DNA of 14,787 nucleotides from CAZBUB01 sp964494985 (lineage in GTDB: Bacteria > Desulfobacterota > Desulfovibrionia > Desulfovibrionales > Desulfothermaceae): assembly GCA_964494985.1 (NCBI GenBank), contig CAZBUB010000052.1:1-14787 (forward strand). Reading direction: 5' to 3'. Positions 1 through 6,934 of this stretch are shown here, piece by piece. The notes under the pieces were generated by a model. That model was not told the origin of the DNA, did no database searches, and saw nothing but the letters and a program-made list of their open reading frames with translations. The position numbers and the translations under genes are program-made. Within the stretch, counting starts at the first letter, position 1. Every line of letters begins with the position of its first letter.

Positions 1-18
1 TTTTTCATCTTCAGCTCC

Positions 19-47
19 TTGATTTTGTTTAAAATTAAAGCTAATAG
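19..47 (+). promoter_or_regulatory. Possible sigma70 promoter for the M23 peptidase gene
   Basis: TTGATT at 19-24 and TAATAG at 42-47 are separated by 17 bp in an A+T-rich stretch ahead of the first gene. The match is only fair and A+T-rich DNA gives such matches by chance. Nothing else is seen in bases 1-112. Confidence 0.25.
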
Positions 48-112
48 TAAAAATTATACAATGCACTTTGATATACATATTCCATCCAGACCAAAAGTTT
101 TGCTGGTAGAGC

Positions 113-730
113 ATGCCTGAAGCTCCAATAGATTTCAATGCAGAATTGAGAAGATTGAACCTACACTCTTCTGTGACCAGCATCTCTTCATGGATCCTGC
201 ATCCAGGAATGCTCTTTGACAGTCCCTGGAAATGGTGGGGTGATCTGGGAAAACGAAACTTTGCCCATGAAGGGCTTGATCTTTGCTGCTTTAAGACCAG
301 CCTGGACAAAGACGTGCATCTCGTCAGCCCAGAAATGTTTTTTCCGGCAATTTTGTCCGGCACTATAGCTTTAATCATTGATGATCTTTTGGCCCAGACA
401 ATATTTATCCGCCATGAAGCCCATAGAAGCGCATCTGGCTGTCTCTTCTCTATTTTTGCCCATGCCTCTGCCCTGAATCATCTTGCTCAAGGCAGTCCCA
501 TCAACCAAGGCGACGCCTTATGCACAGTACCCTGCCTAGAAAAAGACATCCCTGGGATGCAAGCCCACTTGCATCTCTCCTTGGCCTGGGTTCCAAAACA
601 GATGCCTGTGCAGGAACTGAGCTGGAATCTGCTTAACCACAGACAAGGCCTCATACTGCAGGACCCTTTACGCTGGATGCATTGCCAGTATCAAATAGAC
701 CACAATCCTTTCCCCCTGCATACTGGATAA
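113..730 (+). CDS. M23 (LytM-type) metallopeptidase-like protein without signal peptide
   Basis: The protein has 205 residues and carries the M23 zinc-site pattern. HEGLD at 52-56 supplies the first His and the Asp (H52, D56), an H near 117 in an F-A-H context matches the usual Y-x-H position, and HLH at 152-154 supplies the final H-x-H pair. Between them, the G-x-x-I-x-x-G-D segment (127-134) matches the loop before the last strand of the family. M23 enzymes are zinc endopeptidases that usually cut peptidoglycan cross-bridges outside the cytoplasm. Here no signal peptide, membrane segment or LysM domain is visible, so a peptidoglycan role is uncertain. An in-frame stop lies at 107-109, so ATG 113 is the first possible start; the ribosome site (GGTAGAG) is weak and close. 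The catalytic set looks intact. The next gene downstream is a pseudogene, so no operon partner is apparent. Confidence 0.7.
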   Translation: MPEAPIDFNAELRRLNLHSSVTSISSWILHPGMLFDSPWKWWGDLGKRNFAHEGLDLCCFKTSLDKDVHLVSPEMFFPAILSGTIALIIDDLLAQTIFIRHEAHRSASGCLFSIFAHASALNHLAQGSPINQGDALCTVPCLEKDIPGMQAHLHLSLAWVPKQMPVQELSWNLLNHRQGLILQDPLRWMHCQYQIDHNPFPLHTG

Positions 731-738
731 CAGTGGAA

Positions 739-1299
739 ATGGTCCCATATATAAGGCCGATAAGCGCCTTGCTGGAACAGTTCGAGCGCTAATGCGAGCT
801 GGTGCTGGATGCACGCAAAGCCAGAATGTTTTCCTTGTATCTGTGTGAATTCGAAGAATATCCGAAAATCTTCATGGAGCATAAAATGCCCAACAAATCC
901 AGTGCCAGCCGCTCCCTCAAAGCTGCGCCCACAGGAATAATGAGAGGCATAGGAGACGAAAAGCTTAAAAGTCATATAGAAGACAAGGTCCAAAGGTACT
1001 TAAAAAGTGTAGCAGACAAGACTTTTAAATTCTTCCAGGAAAAGAGCTTCAATCACCTTATCCTGGTTGACCCCAAGGACTAGACCCTGCCCGGCATGAA
1101 AGACCACCTGCACTCCTATCTGGCCAAGAGACTGGCAGGAGAGTTCCATGCCAGGCCGGATAATAACCAGGAGCAACTCAAAGAAAGGGCCCTGGAAGTA
1201 GCCCAGGAAAGGGAAAGGGCAGCAGAAGCCAAGCTGGTAAATCAGCTCTTGGAGACCCACAATTCAGGAGGCAAGGCAATGCTGCAGCCCTGGAGATAG
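739..1299 (+). pseudogene. Decayed bacterial release-factor-like (baeRF) gene, two in-frame stops, both ends missing
   Basis: One reading frame from about 733 to 1299 keeps a continuous, recognisable protein but is broken by TAA at 790-792 and TAG at 1081-1083. The first piece reads VPYIRPISALLEQFER, then after the stop comes VLDARKARMFSLYL, a helical HIEDKVQRYLK segment and HLILVDPKD; after the second stop come LPGMKDHLHSYLAKRLAGEF, HARPDN and an acidic helix ending in a S-G-G-K-A loop. From memory, this order matches the middle domain of bacterial proteins related to archaeo-eukaryotic release factor eRF1 (baeRF group), which are normally about 350-400 residues. The N-terminal domain and the last ~100 residues are absent, and the frame ends in PWR-stop. 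The best reading is a dead gene. Conservation on both sides of each stop suggests fairly recent decay, or a sequencing error at one stop. The family assignment is by eye. Confidence 0.6.
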
Positions 1300-1346
1300 T
1301 AATCCTGGAGCTTGACAGTGAAGTAAATGCCTGCCAAATGATGCCC

Positions 1347-1375
1347 ATGGCAGTCAGTAACATGTGTGGTATTTT
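1347..1375 (+). promoter_or_regulatory. Possible extended -10 promoter for the binding-protein gene
   Basis: TGGTATTTT at 1367-1375 is an extended -10 element (TG-n-TATTTT), with ATGGCA 17 bp upstream at 1347-1352 as a fair -35. It lies 30 bp ahead of the start codon. A TTGACA at 1312-1317 is also present but has no good -10 partner. Confidence 0.3.
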
Positions 1376-1404
1376 TTCAAACTTAAACCGGACGGTAAGT
1401 GAAT

Positions 1405-2223
1405 ATGTCAAACACATCCAAGCTTAAGCTTATATTCTGTCTAGCCCTGATCTCTTTATGTCTTGGGGCCAGGCCTGCTTGGGCCCAATCTTTGCTGGAA
1501 TTCAGCTCTTCCTCTCAAATAGCTGAAGCCTTTGGCAAGGATGTCATAAAGAGATTTGAAAATAGATACGACATAGATGTCAATCTTCACGTTGGCTCAT
1601 CAGAAACAGCCCTGCTCAGACTCAAAAACAACTTTAGCGACTTGGCCTGCATTGCCAGCAGACTGCCTAAGGATTATACAGAAAAAGGCTATGTAGAAAT
1701 CCCTTTTGCTAAGGATCCCCTAGTTATTATTACTCACAAACAAAATCCCATAGAAAGCTTATCTCCCGCACAAGTTAGAAAAATATTCATGCAACATACA
1801 ACCAACTGGAAAAAAGTATCAGGTCCAGATCAGGAAATAGTAACTATAATCCCCAGTCAAGACACAGCGCTCTATAAAAGCTTTGAAAGACAAATTATGC
1901 AAGGATTTAATATGAGCTTTGATTTCTCAAGCTATATTTCCACCAATAACTTTATTGCTGTAGAACATATCCCTGGCGCCATCTCATTCGCCTCCAGAGG
2001 TGCTGCAAAAAACTACAAAAATATTAAGTGCCTTAAAATAAATGAGTCTAAGCCAGAAGATGAGGCGTATCCTTTCTTTCAAACATTTTCCTTTATTAGC
2101 AAAGGCAGACCAAAAGAAAATGCTCAAGAATTTATAAATGCAGCTCTATCTTCCAGAGGTAGAGAAATTATAAAAGAAAAAGGCATGTATCCAATTTTTG
2201 AAGATAGGAGCACGAAAGAGTAG
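1405..2223 (+). CDS. PstS-like periplasmic substrate-binding protein
   Basis: The protein has 272 residues and begins with a clear Sec signal peptide: lysines, then a hydrophobic core (LIFCLALISLCLG), then a cleavage site after ARPAWA (near residue 27). The mature part has the layout of PstS-type, phosphate-like binding proteins. It opens with a strand and an S-S-S-Q loop, then the G-S-S-E-T-A motif, I-A-S-R-L-P, a stretch reading KDPLVIITHKQNPI, S-P-A-Q-V-R-K-I-F with NW soon after, and P-G-A-I-S-F-A in the second lobe. Such proteins bind phosphate or another oxyanion in the periplasm. No ABC permease or ATPase gene is next to it, so it is an orphan and the ligand is unknown. A GTG two codons upstream (1399) could also be the start; GGTAAG at 1394-1399 is spaced better for the ATG. 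The small lipoprotein gene follows after 45 bp and is probably co-transcribed. Confidence 0.75.
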   Translation: MSNTSKLKLIFCLALISLCLGARPAWAQSLLEFSSSSQIAEAFGKDVIKRFENRYDIDVNLHVGSSETALLRLKNNFSDLACIASRLPKDYTEKGYVEIPFAKDPLVIITHKQNPIESLSPAQVRKIFMQHTTNWKKVSGPDQEIVTIIPSQDTALYKSFERQIMQGFNMSFDFSSYISTNNFIAVEHIPGAISFASRGAAKNYKNIKCLKINESKPEDEAYPFFQTFSFISKGRPKENAQEFINAALSSRGREIIKEKGMYPIFEDRSTKE

Positions 2224-2268
2224 ATACACTTCAATGCTGCTAATTGGAAATCGAGAAGGAACTTCCCC

Positions 2269-2916
2269 ATGCATTTCGGCCTGAATTTCTCCAGCCTGAA
2301 TGGCCTTAAGCTTTCCCTGCCTCGGCCTGGCTCATGGACATGGTTTCCTTTACTGGGACTCCCCTTGCTGTTGCTTCTAACCCAGGGATGCGCTAGTACA
2401 TACACGGCAGTTGCACCAAGTCACACCCACCAGGAAAAGAAAGATACCAGCCTTGGCGATCCAGAAGATTATACTTACAAATTGCAAGAGCAAACAAACA
2501 AATACAGCTATAAAGTTTACAAATCCCCACTTTGCCCTGAGCTTGTCCACATACAGGAAATCACCAAGAAACGTCCTAGGGGTTTTTTGTTTGCTGTCGC
2601 TGAAATGCCCCTATATGGGCTTGGCTTGGTTGACTGGGTATTAGCTCATGCCATTGCCCAAGAAAGTGAACAAACCAACAAAACCTGGAAAGAACCCACA
2701 GGCAGGGTCATTCAATGTGGCGCTAAGCAGCCGGCCCCAAGGCAAAAAATACTGCTACAACTGCCCAGAAGAGAAGAACAGCTTGTCCAACGCACTGACA
2801 AAGAAGGCCTGCTTCATTTGCATTCCTGTTTGCAAAATTATTCTGGAGAAGGTCAGGTAAATCTTTTTGTCATTTTTGGAGAAGATATTAAGTATTTATC
2901 TACGATTTATTTTTGA
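2269..2916 (+). CDS. Putative small lipoprotein of unknown function
   Basis: The 215-residue protein has an N-terminal hydrophobic segment (about residues 25-39, rich in Leu) ending in T-Q-G-C41-A-S. This looks like a lipoprotein signal, with Cys41 as the lipidated residue. The box is not ideal because Thr rather than Leu sits at -3. The signal region is long, and a shorter start is not obvious. The start is supported by AAGGA about 9 bp upstream of the ATG. The remainder has a charged, Tyr/Lys-rich part (residues 55-95), a hydrophobic stretch reading FLFAVAEMPLYGLGLVDWVL (about 106-125) that could be a second membrane contact, and a C-terminal beta-rich part with a T-D-K-E-G-L motif like a small Ig-like or carboxypeptidase-regulatory strand pair. 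I do not recognise the family. Its 45-bp distance from the binding-protein gene suggests a shared transcript and perhaps a shared envelope role. Confidence 0.6.
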   Translation: MHFGLNFSSLNGLKLSLPRPGSWTWFPLLGLPLLLLLTQGCASTYTAVAPSHTHQEKKDTSLGDPEDYTYKLQEQTNKYSYKVYKSPLCPELVHIQEITKKRPRGFLFAVAEMPLYGLGLVDWVLAHAIAQESEQTNKTWKEPTGRVIQCGAKQPAPRQKILLQLPRREEQLVQRTDKEGLLHLHSCLQNYSGEGQVNLFVIFGEDIKYLSTIYF

Positions 2917-2919
2917 TTA

Positions 2920-3065
2920 AACCTAAATTGAGCGATTCTTAATCGTCATTGCGAGCAAAGCGAAGCAATCTCAATGAGAATGCAAAAGATTGCTTCGCAC
3001 CTTTTGGGTGCTCGCAATGACGAGGTTTATTAAAGGTTTGTTCTGAGAATCGCTCAATTTAGGTT
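2920..3065. repeat. Nested palindromic repeat element (MITE-like or REP-like)
   Basis: A 20-bp perfect outer inverted repeat, AACCTAAATTGAGCGATTCT, lies at 2920-2939 and its complement at 3046-3065. Inside it are two more pairs: TCGTCATTGCGAGC at 2943-2956 with its complement at 3010-3023, and GCGAAGCAATCT at 2960-2971 with its complement at 2987-2998. The inner sequence resembles the short dispersed repeat of the 'GTCATTGCGAGC...GCGAAGCAATCT' type that I recall from many bacterial genomes. The element encodes no protein, begins 4 bp after the lipoprotein stop codon, and could fold into one long RNA stem. No clear target-site duplication is visible. It occupies most of the gap between the lipoprotein and hsp20 genes. 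Confidence 0.85.
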
Positions 3066-3113
3066 AAACTATAATGTAATGCATTGTAAAACTTTTATCA
3101 TTCAAGATACATA

Positions 3114-3147
3114 AAAAAGCCGGATCCTTTAAAGGATCCGGCTTTTT
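3114..3147. terminator. Bidirectional intrinsic terminator
   Basis: A perfect palindrome centred at 3130/3131: an A-tract, GCCGGATCCTTT, its complement, then TTTTT. It gives a 12-bp G+C-containing stem with a U-tract in either direction, so it can end transcription from the rightward lipoprotein gene and from the leftward hsp20 gene, whose stop codon is 22 bp away. Confidence 0.9.
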
Positions 3148-3169
3148 GCATATCTATTGCAACTTGATT

Positions 3170-3640
3170 TTAAGATTCTATCTGAATCTTTTTGCCTTTG
3201 GCTTCTTCCTGCTTAGGCAGACTGATGTTCAAAATACCGTTCTTAAAGTTAGCCTTAATTTTCTCCTCATCCACCTTTACCGGCAAGGGAATGCTGCGAT
3301 AAAATGAACCATAAGCCCTTTCTACACGGTGGTAGTTGTCCCTTTTGTCTTCATCCTCAAACTTCTTTTCACCCTGAATCACCAAATTGCTGTTCTGCAA
3401 AGAGATATCCACATCTTTGGCTTCCATTCCGGGCAGTTCTGCTTCGACTTTGATCTCTTGGTCATCCTCACTGATATTCAGAGCCGGAAAATCCATTTTA
3501 CCTACCTGGCCGAACTCGAAAGGAGTCCTCATAAAGTCTTCAAAGAGATCCAACATGCTTCCTGGCCTGCGAATCTGTGGAGTCCAGTCTTCAGTTCCTC
3601 CACGACCTCTTACTCCTGGCAATAGTCCTCTGCTAAACAT
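3170..3640 (-). CDS. Small heat shock protein, Hsp20 / alpha-crystallin family
   Basis: The 156-residue protein has an N-terminal arm (1-48, with Arg/Gly-rich start and a LFEDFMRTP segment), an alpha-crystallin domain (about 50-143) and a short C-terminal tail. Diagnostic features are AELPGM (67-72), the strand NSNLVIQGEK, Y-G-S-F-Y-R-S-I-P-L-P (110-120) and the ANFKNGILNISLP block (130-142). The tail contains an I-x-I motif (IQI, 152-154) that docks between subunits in this family. Such proteins are ATP-independent cytoplasmic holdases that bind unfolding proteins under stress. Length and architecture are normal and it appears intact. The start has a very strong ribosome site. Upstream there is a TTGACA (3715-3720, minus strand) without a good -10, no CIRCE element and no sigma32-type match, so how heat induction works is not evident. 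It appears monocistronic. Confidence 0.95.
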   Translation of the reverse strand: MFSRGLLPGVRGRGGTEDWTPQIRRPGSMLDLFEDFMRTPFEFGQVGKMDFPALNISEDDQEIKVEAELPGMEAKDVDISLQNSNLVIQGEKKFEDEDKRDNYHRVERAYGSFYRSIPLPVKVDEEKIKANFKNGILNISLPKQEEAKGKKIQIES

Positions 3641-3645
3641 ATTGC

Positions 3646-3656
3646 ATCACCTCCTT
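3646..3656 (-). promoter_or_regulatory. Strong ribosome-binding site of hsp20
   Basis: Read on the minus strand this is AAGGAGGTGAT, a near-full anti-16S complement, 5 bp before the ATG. It is the longest such match in the window. Confidence 0.85.
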
Positions 3657-3660
3657 ATCA

Positions 3661-3701
3661 ATTTATTTCAGCTTTGTTCTACTTTATGATATGAAATAAA
3701 T
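3661..3701. promoter_or_regulatory. 10-bp perfect inverted repeat upstream of hsp20 (candidate operator or RNA stem)
   Basis: ATTTATTTCA at 3661-3670 and its exact complement TGAAATAAAT at 3692-3701 are separated by 21 bp. One arm lies 4 bp from the hsp20 ribosome site and the other overlaps the place where a -10 would sit relative to the TTGACA at 3715-3720. It could be a repressor site, or, if transcription starts further upstream, an A+U-rich temperature-sensitive stem next to the ribosome site. A+T-richness makes chance occurrence possible. Confidence 0.4.
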
Positions 3702-3744
3702 CAGTCTTGGCAGGTGTCAATATGCTAACAAAAGATTTTTTGAC

Positions 3745-4494
3745 TTAGATTCCGTAGAGTTGTCTACAATTGTCCTCCAAGGCTGAGCGCATGTATGCAA
3801 AACTCACATCCTTGATTTCAGCCAAGGCCTGGATCACCAAGATCAGATTGGCAGGCTCGTTGCGGGTGCCTGGATCAGGCCCCAGGACCGGGCTGTCTGT
3901 CTCTGGCAGCATGCAGGAAACCGGCAGCTGCTTGGCCAGCTTCTGCTTCTGTCTGGAGCGTAGCAGGGAGGGAGGAAAGGAAAAGAAATAGCCCTGCTCC
4001 ACTGCTGGCAGGGCGTATTTGGGCTTGCCGTCAAAGGCATGCATTTGGACTTTCTGGGCCTTCTTCTCCAGCAGCCTGGCCACTGTATGCCTGCCTGCGG
4101 ACCTGGAGTGTACATTCAGGGGCAAACCTGTCTGCAGGGAAAGCTCTATAAACTGATCAAAGACTTGCAGCTGCAGCTCCTTGTCTTCCTCTGTACCTGC
4201 CAGCCAAAAATCCAGGCCCACTTCCCCGATTGCTGCCAGCCGTGCCTGATGTTCCCGGACAAGCCCGCAAATCTGGATGGCCTGGCTCAAGTCAGCATGC
4301 CCTGGATAAAGACCGGCAGCAGGCAAAAGCATTTCCTGCTGCCTGGCAAGCTCCAGATTTCTGAGAGCATCCTGCAGGGTCTCGCCCACCGCCAAAACGG
4401 CATCCACACCTGCCTTCTGGGCCCTGTGCAGCACTTGCTCCAGATCAGGAGCAAAGGCCTCCTCGCACATATGGGCATGGGTATCCATGAGCAT
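3745..4494 (-). CDS. TatD-family metal-dependent hydrolase
   Basis: A 249-residue TIM-barrel hydrolase of the TatD type, close to the usual ~255-265 residues. The metal-site motifs appear in the expected order: D-T-H-A-H near the N terminus (H6, H8), GEVGLD (E91), NVHS (H129), M-H-A-F-D-G (H152) and ETDSP (D200). TatD proteins are cytoplasmic metal-dependent nucleases (3'-5' exonuclease or AP-site activity has been reported for members), but individual substrates vary. No ribosome site marks the start. ATG 4494 puts D-T-H-A-H at the usual distance; a TTG at 4506 would add four residues and ATG 4488 would remove two. The gene follows ahcY in the same direction after 133 bp that contain a hairpin, so co-transcription is possible but not shown. 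All metal ligands are present, so the enzyme is probably active. Confidence 0.88.
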   Translation of the reverse strand: MLMDTHAHMCEEAFAPDLEQVLHRAQKAGVDAVLAVGETLQDALRNLELARQQEMLLPAAGLYPGHADLSQAIQICGLVREHQARLAAIGEVGLDFWLAGTEEDKELQLQVFDQFIELSLQTGLPLNVHSRSAGRHTVARLLEKKAQKVQMHAFDGKPKYALPAVEQGYFFSFPPSLLRSRQKQKLAKQLPVSCMLPETDSPVLGPDPGTRNEPANLILVIQALAEIKDVSFAYMRSALEDNCRQLYGI

Positions 4495-4544
4495 ATTTGG
4501 GAGCAAAAAAGATTGGATTCAGTAAAGGCGAACCATATCCGAAT

Positions 4545-4577
4545 CCCTTCCTGTTGCGCGAAACGCAGCAGGAAGGG
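4545..4577. repeat. Hairpin between ahcY and the TatD-family gene
   Basis: CCCTTCCTGTTGCG (4545-4558) and CGCAGCAGGAAGGG (4564-4577) pair over 14 bp with one mismatch and a 5-bp loop. There is no T-run on either side, so it is not a classic intrinsic terminator. It may be an mRNA-stabilising stem, a weak attenuator or a short dispersed palindrome. Confidence 0.6.
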
Positions 4578-4627
4578 CAGCAGGAGAGGATTTCTATCTG
4601 GCCTGAGTCAGGTCTAAAAATAACAAC

Positions 4628-5890
4628 TTATGTGCCTTCCTCCCAGGTCTCTAGATAGTCCTTCTGCTCTTGGGTCATCTCATCAATGTCAATGCCCATG
4701 GCTTTGAGCTGCAGGCCGGCAATCTGATCATCTAGCTCTGCCGGGAGCTGAATTACCTTATTGGGGAGCTGCCCCCTGTTTTTAACCCCGAATTCGCAGG
4801 CCAAAGCCTGGCCGCAGAATGAGGTGGACATGACTTCGCTGGGGTGGCCTTCAGCAGCAGCCAGATTCACCAAACGGCCTTCGCCAAGAACAAAGAGTTT
4901 TTTCCCGTTTAGCACATATTCCTCCATAAAGGGCCGCACATGTCGCCTGGAATGGCTGGCCTGGTGCAAGGCTGACAGCTGAATTTCGTTATCAAAGTGT
5001 CCGGAATTGCACATGATAGCCCCATTCTTCATCATTTTCATGTGCTCCAGCCTTAGGACATGCTTGTTGCCGGTTACAGTACAAAACACATCTCCGATCT
5101 TGGCAGCATCCTCTATCTTGAGCACCCTGAAGCCGTCGTAAGCTGCCTGCAGAGCCCGAAAGCTATCCACTTCAGTAACCACTACATTCGCACCAAGCCC
5201 TTTAGCCTTCTGGGCTACGCCCTTGCCACAGCTGCCATAGCCGCAGACCACAAAGGTCTTGCCTGCATAAAGCAGGTTGGTAGCCCGGAGAATACCATCC
5301 ACTGTGGATTGGCCTGTGCCGTAGTAGTTATCCACCAGATGCTTGGTCATATTGTCATTGACCGCGATCATGGGATATTTCAGAGCATTATCCTTTTCCA
5401 TGGCCTTGAGCCTGATAATACCCGTTGTGGTCTCCTCGCAGCCACAGATAATATCTGGAATCATCTCGCTGTGGCTCTTGTGGATCTCTGAGACCAGGTC
5501 GCAGCCGTCGTCAATGGTGATCTGGGGTTTAGACTTTATCACATTGGTGATATAGCGGTAGTAATCCTCCTTGTTCTCACCCTTGTAGGCCCAAACCTTG
5601 ACCCCTTCATCAGCTAGGGCTGCAGCCACATCATCCTGAGTTGAGAGGGGATTGCAGCCTGTAATGGCCACATCAGCGCCGCCTGCAATCAAAGTCCGTA
5701 CCAGAACTCCGGTTTCCTTGGTCACATGCAGGGCCAATCCAATGCTCACCCCCTGCAGGGGCTTTTCCTGCTGAAAGCGCTTTTGAACCTCCAACAGAGC
5801 ACCCATGTTCAACTCAGCCAGCTCCATATTCTTGTGGCCCTGACTTGCAAGGGAAATATCTTGCACTTCATAATTTTTTCCTTTATCCAT
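4628..5890 (-). CDS. ahcY: S-adenosylhomocysteinase
   Basis: This 420-residue enzyme hydrolyses S-adenosylhomocysteine to homocysteine and adenosine, using tightly bound NAD. It clears the product inhibitor of all SAM-dependent methyl transfers. Recognisable parts are ALHVTKETGVL (H55), NPLSTQDDVAAAL (80-92), the EETTTGIIRL stretch (152-161), AVNDNMTKHLVDN with the catalytic Lys183 and Asp187, the NAD fold motif VVCGYGSCGKG (about 214-224), NSGHFDNEI, and LGEGRLVNLAAAEGHP. It ends in W-E-E-G-T and lacks the ~40-residue insertion of many proteobacterial enzymes, so it belongs to the shorter form also seen in archaea and thermophiles. The start is fixed by AAGGAGGT (5896-5903 on the minus strand). 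It lies 128 bp downstream of sahR in the same direction. No SAH riboswitch is apparent in that gap, which fits control by a protein repressor instead. Confidence 0.97.
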   Translation of the reverse strand: MDKGKNYEVQDISLASQGHKNMELAELNMGALLEVQKRFQQEKPLQGVSIGLALHVTKETGVLVRTLIAGGADVAITGCNPLSTQDDVAAALADEGVKVWAYKGENKEDYYRYITNVIKSKPQITIDDGCDLVSEIHKSHSEMIPDIICGCEETTTGIIRLKAMEKDNALKYPMIAVNDNMTKHLVDNYYGTGQSTVDGILRATNLLYAGKTFVVCGYGSCGKGVAQKAKGLGANVVVTEVDSFRALQAAYDGFRVLKIEDAAKIGDVFCTVTGNKHVLRLEHMKMMKNGAIMCNSGHFDNEIQLSALHQASHSRRHVRPFMEEYVLNGKKLFVLGEGRLVNLAAAEGHPSEVMSTSFCGQALACEFGVKNRGQLPNKVIQLPAELDDQIAGLQLKAMGIDIDEMTQEQKDYLETWEEGT

Positions 5891-6018
5891 CTCTAACCTC
5901 CTTCATTTTAGTTTCCCAAAGATATGGATCAATTCCTTAAAAAGGAACCAATCTTTCCTGAACAGAAAATGATTTTGTTTCCAATTTTTACGTCTAGCCC
6001 TGTAAAAACAGTCAGCTG

Positions 6019-6927
6019 TTAACTGCTTACCAGGACATTGATTTTCAACCCTTGTCTGACCTGAAATTCCTGCAGATGCAAGATTGAAAACCCTGCCTCC
6101 TGCAACCACCTTTGCAGCTGATCCTTATCAAAACCCAGCCACACTCCACCGTACTTCTTGCGTGCCTCTTCCATTTGATGCAGATCAAAATCAGATAGGA
6201 TGAATACACCTTCGGGTTTTAGGATGCGTTTTGCCTCGCGCAAACCCAACATGGGCTCAGATACATGCCTTAGCACCATGTTGGCCACAGCCAGATCTGC
6301 TTCTTGATCCGACAAAGGCAGGTGCTCCAACTCTCCCAGCCGCAGCTCAATGCTGGACTGGATTCCTTTGAGCCTACTTCTAGTCCTATCCAACATCTTC
6401 AAGGAGCTGTCCACGCCGATTACCTTTTGAGCAAGCTCAGCCAACTGCAAAAGATCATCTCCAGTACCGCAGCCCAAATCTACCGCGACCTCACAGGAAG
6501 TGGACCACTGCCTGAGAATAGGAGACAAATCAAAATCTCCCAGGATCTCCTTTTTTAAAAGATGCCAATAGTCAGCAACTGAATTAAAAAAAATCCTGGT
6601 GCGCTCCTTGCGCTCATGAAAGATTCTTTGGGCACGCTCCAGATCAGCGTGGAAAAGCTCCTGCTCCCTGGCCCATTGCAGAATAAATTCAGTCAGATGG
6701 TACAAATCCCGGGAACGGGCTCCTTGATAATAGACATAGCTGCCATCTCTGCGGGAGATAAGCAGACCCGACTCTGTAAGGACCTTAAGATGCCTGGATA
6801 TCCTGGATTGGCCCATCTCCATAACTTGAACAATCTCGTTGACGCTGAACTCGTAGTGCAAGAGCAGATAATAGAGCCTGATTCTGGTCTCGTCAGATAG
6901 GGCTTTAAAACAGCGGATTATATACAT
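6019..6927 (-). CDS. sahR: SahR-type ArsR-family regulator with C-terminal methyltransferase domain
   Basis: The 302-residue protein joins an ArsR-type winged helix (about 1-80; ALSDETRIRLYYLL at 9-22 and recognition helix around GQSRISRHLKVL, 39-50) to a class I SAM-methyltransferase fold (about 110-300; motif I VDLGCGTG at 149-156, acidic residue D173, then LPLSDQEADLAVANMVLRH and L-K-P-E-G). The ArsR Cys metal-binding box is absent. This two-domain form next to ahcY is the hallmark of SahR, described as an SAH-responsive regulator of SAM-cycle genes in Proteobacteria. The methyltransferase-like domain is thought to sense SAH and may not be catalytic. ATG 6927 is chosen because it begins at the conserved MYIIRCFKALSDETR and lies just downstream of a strong promoter; an open frame up to 7020 would run through that promoter. 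No ribosome site is visible before this ATG, which is unusual. It likely controls itself and ahcY. Confidence 0.85.
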   Translation of the reverse strand: MYIIRCFKALSDETRIRLYYLLLHYEFSVNEIVQVMEMGQSRISRHLKVLTESGLLISRRDGSYVYYQGARSRDLYHLTEFILQWAREQELFHADLERAQRIFHERKERTRIFFNSVADYWHLLKKEILGDFDLSPILRQWSTSCEVAVDLGCGTGDDLLQLAELAQKVIGVDSSLKMLDRTRSRLKGIQSSIELRLGELEHLPLSDQEADLAVANMVLRHVSEPMLGLREAKRILKPEGVFILSDFDLHQMEEARKKYGGVWLGFDKDQLQRWLQEAGFSILHLQEFQVRQGLKINVLVSS

Positions 6928-6934
6928 AATATTT

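Noticed and set aside
790..1083. Stop codon recoding (pyrrolysine or selenocysteine) in the baeRF-like frame
   Set aside because: The two stops are TAA and TAG, no TGA is involved, and both ends of the gene are missing. Decay explains everything.
3641..3744. A CIRCE (HrcA) element or sigma32 promoter upstream of hsp20
   Set aside because: No TTAGCACTC-N9-GAGTGCTAA and no CTTGAA with a CCCAT-type -10 is present; only TTGACA and the A+T-rich inverted repeat.
4039..4617. A 192-residue rightward open frame opposite the TatD-family gene
   Set aside because: It is antisense to a gene with all catalytic motifs, has no recognisable domain, and its composition is what the opposite strand produces.
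5891..6018. A possible SAH riboswitch upstream of ahcY
   Set aside because: I looked for the conserved G+C-rich core of the SAH riboswitch and found only an A+T-rich gap with a small TTCCTT-AAGGAA hairpin (5933-5947). Regulation by SahR is the simpler reading.
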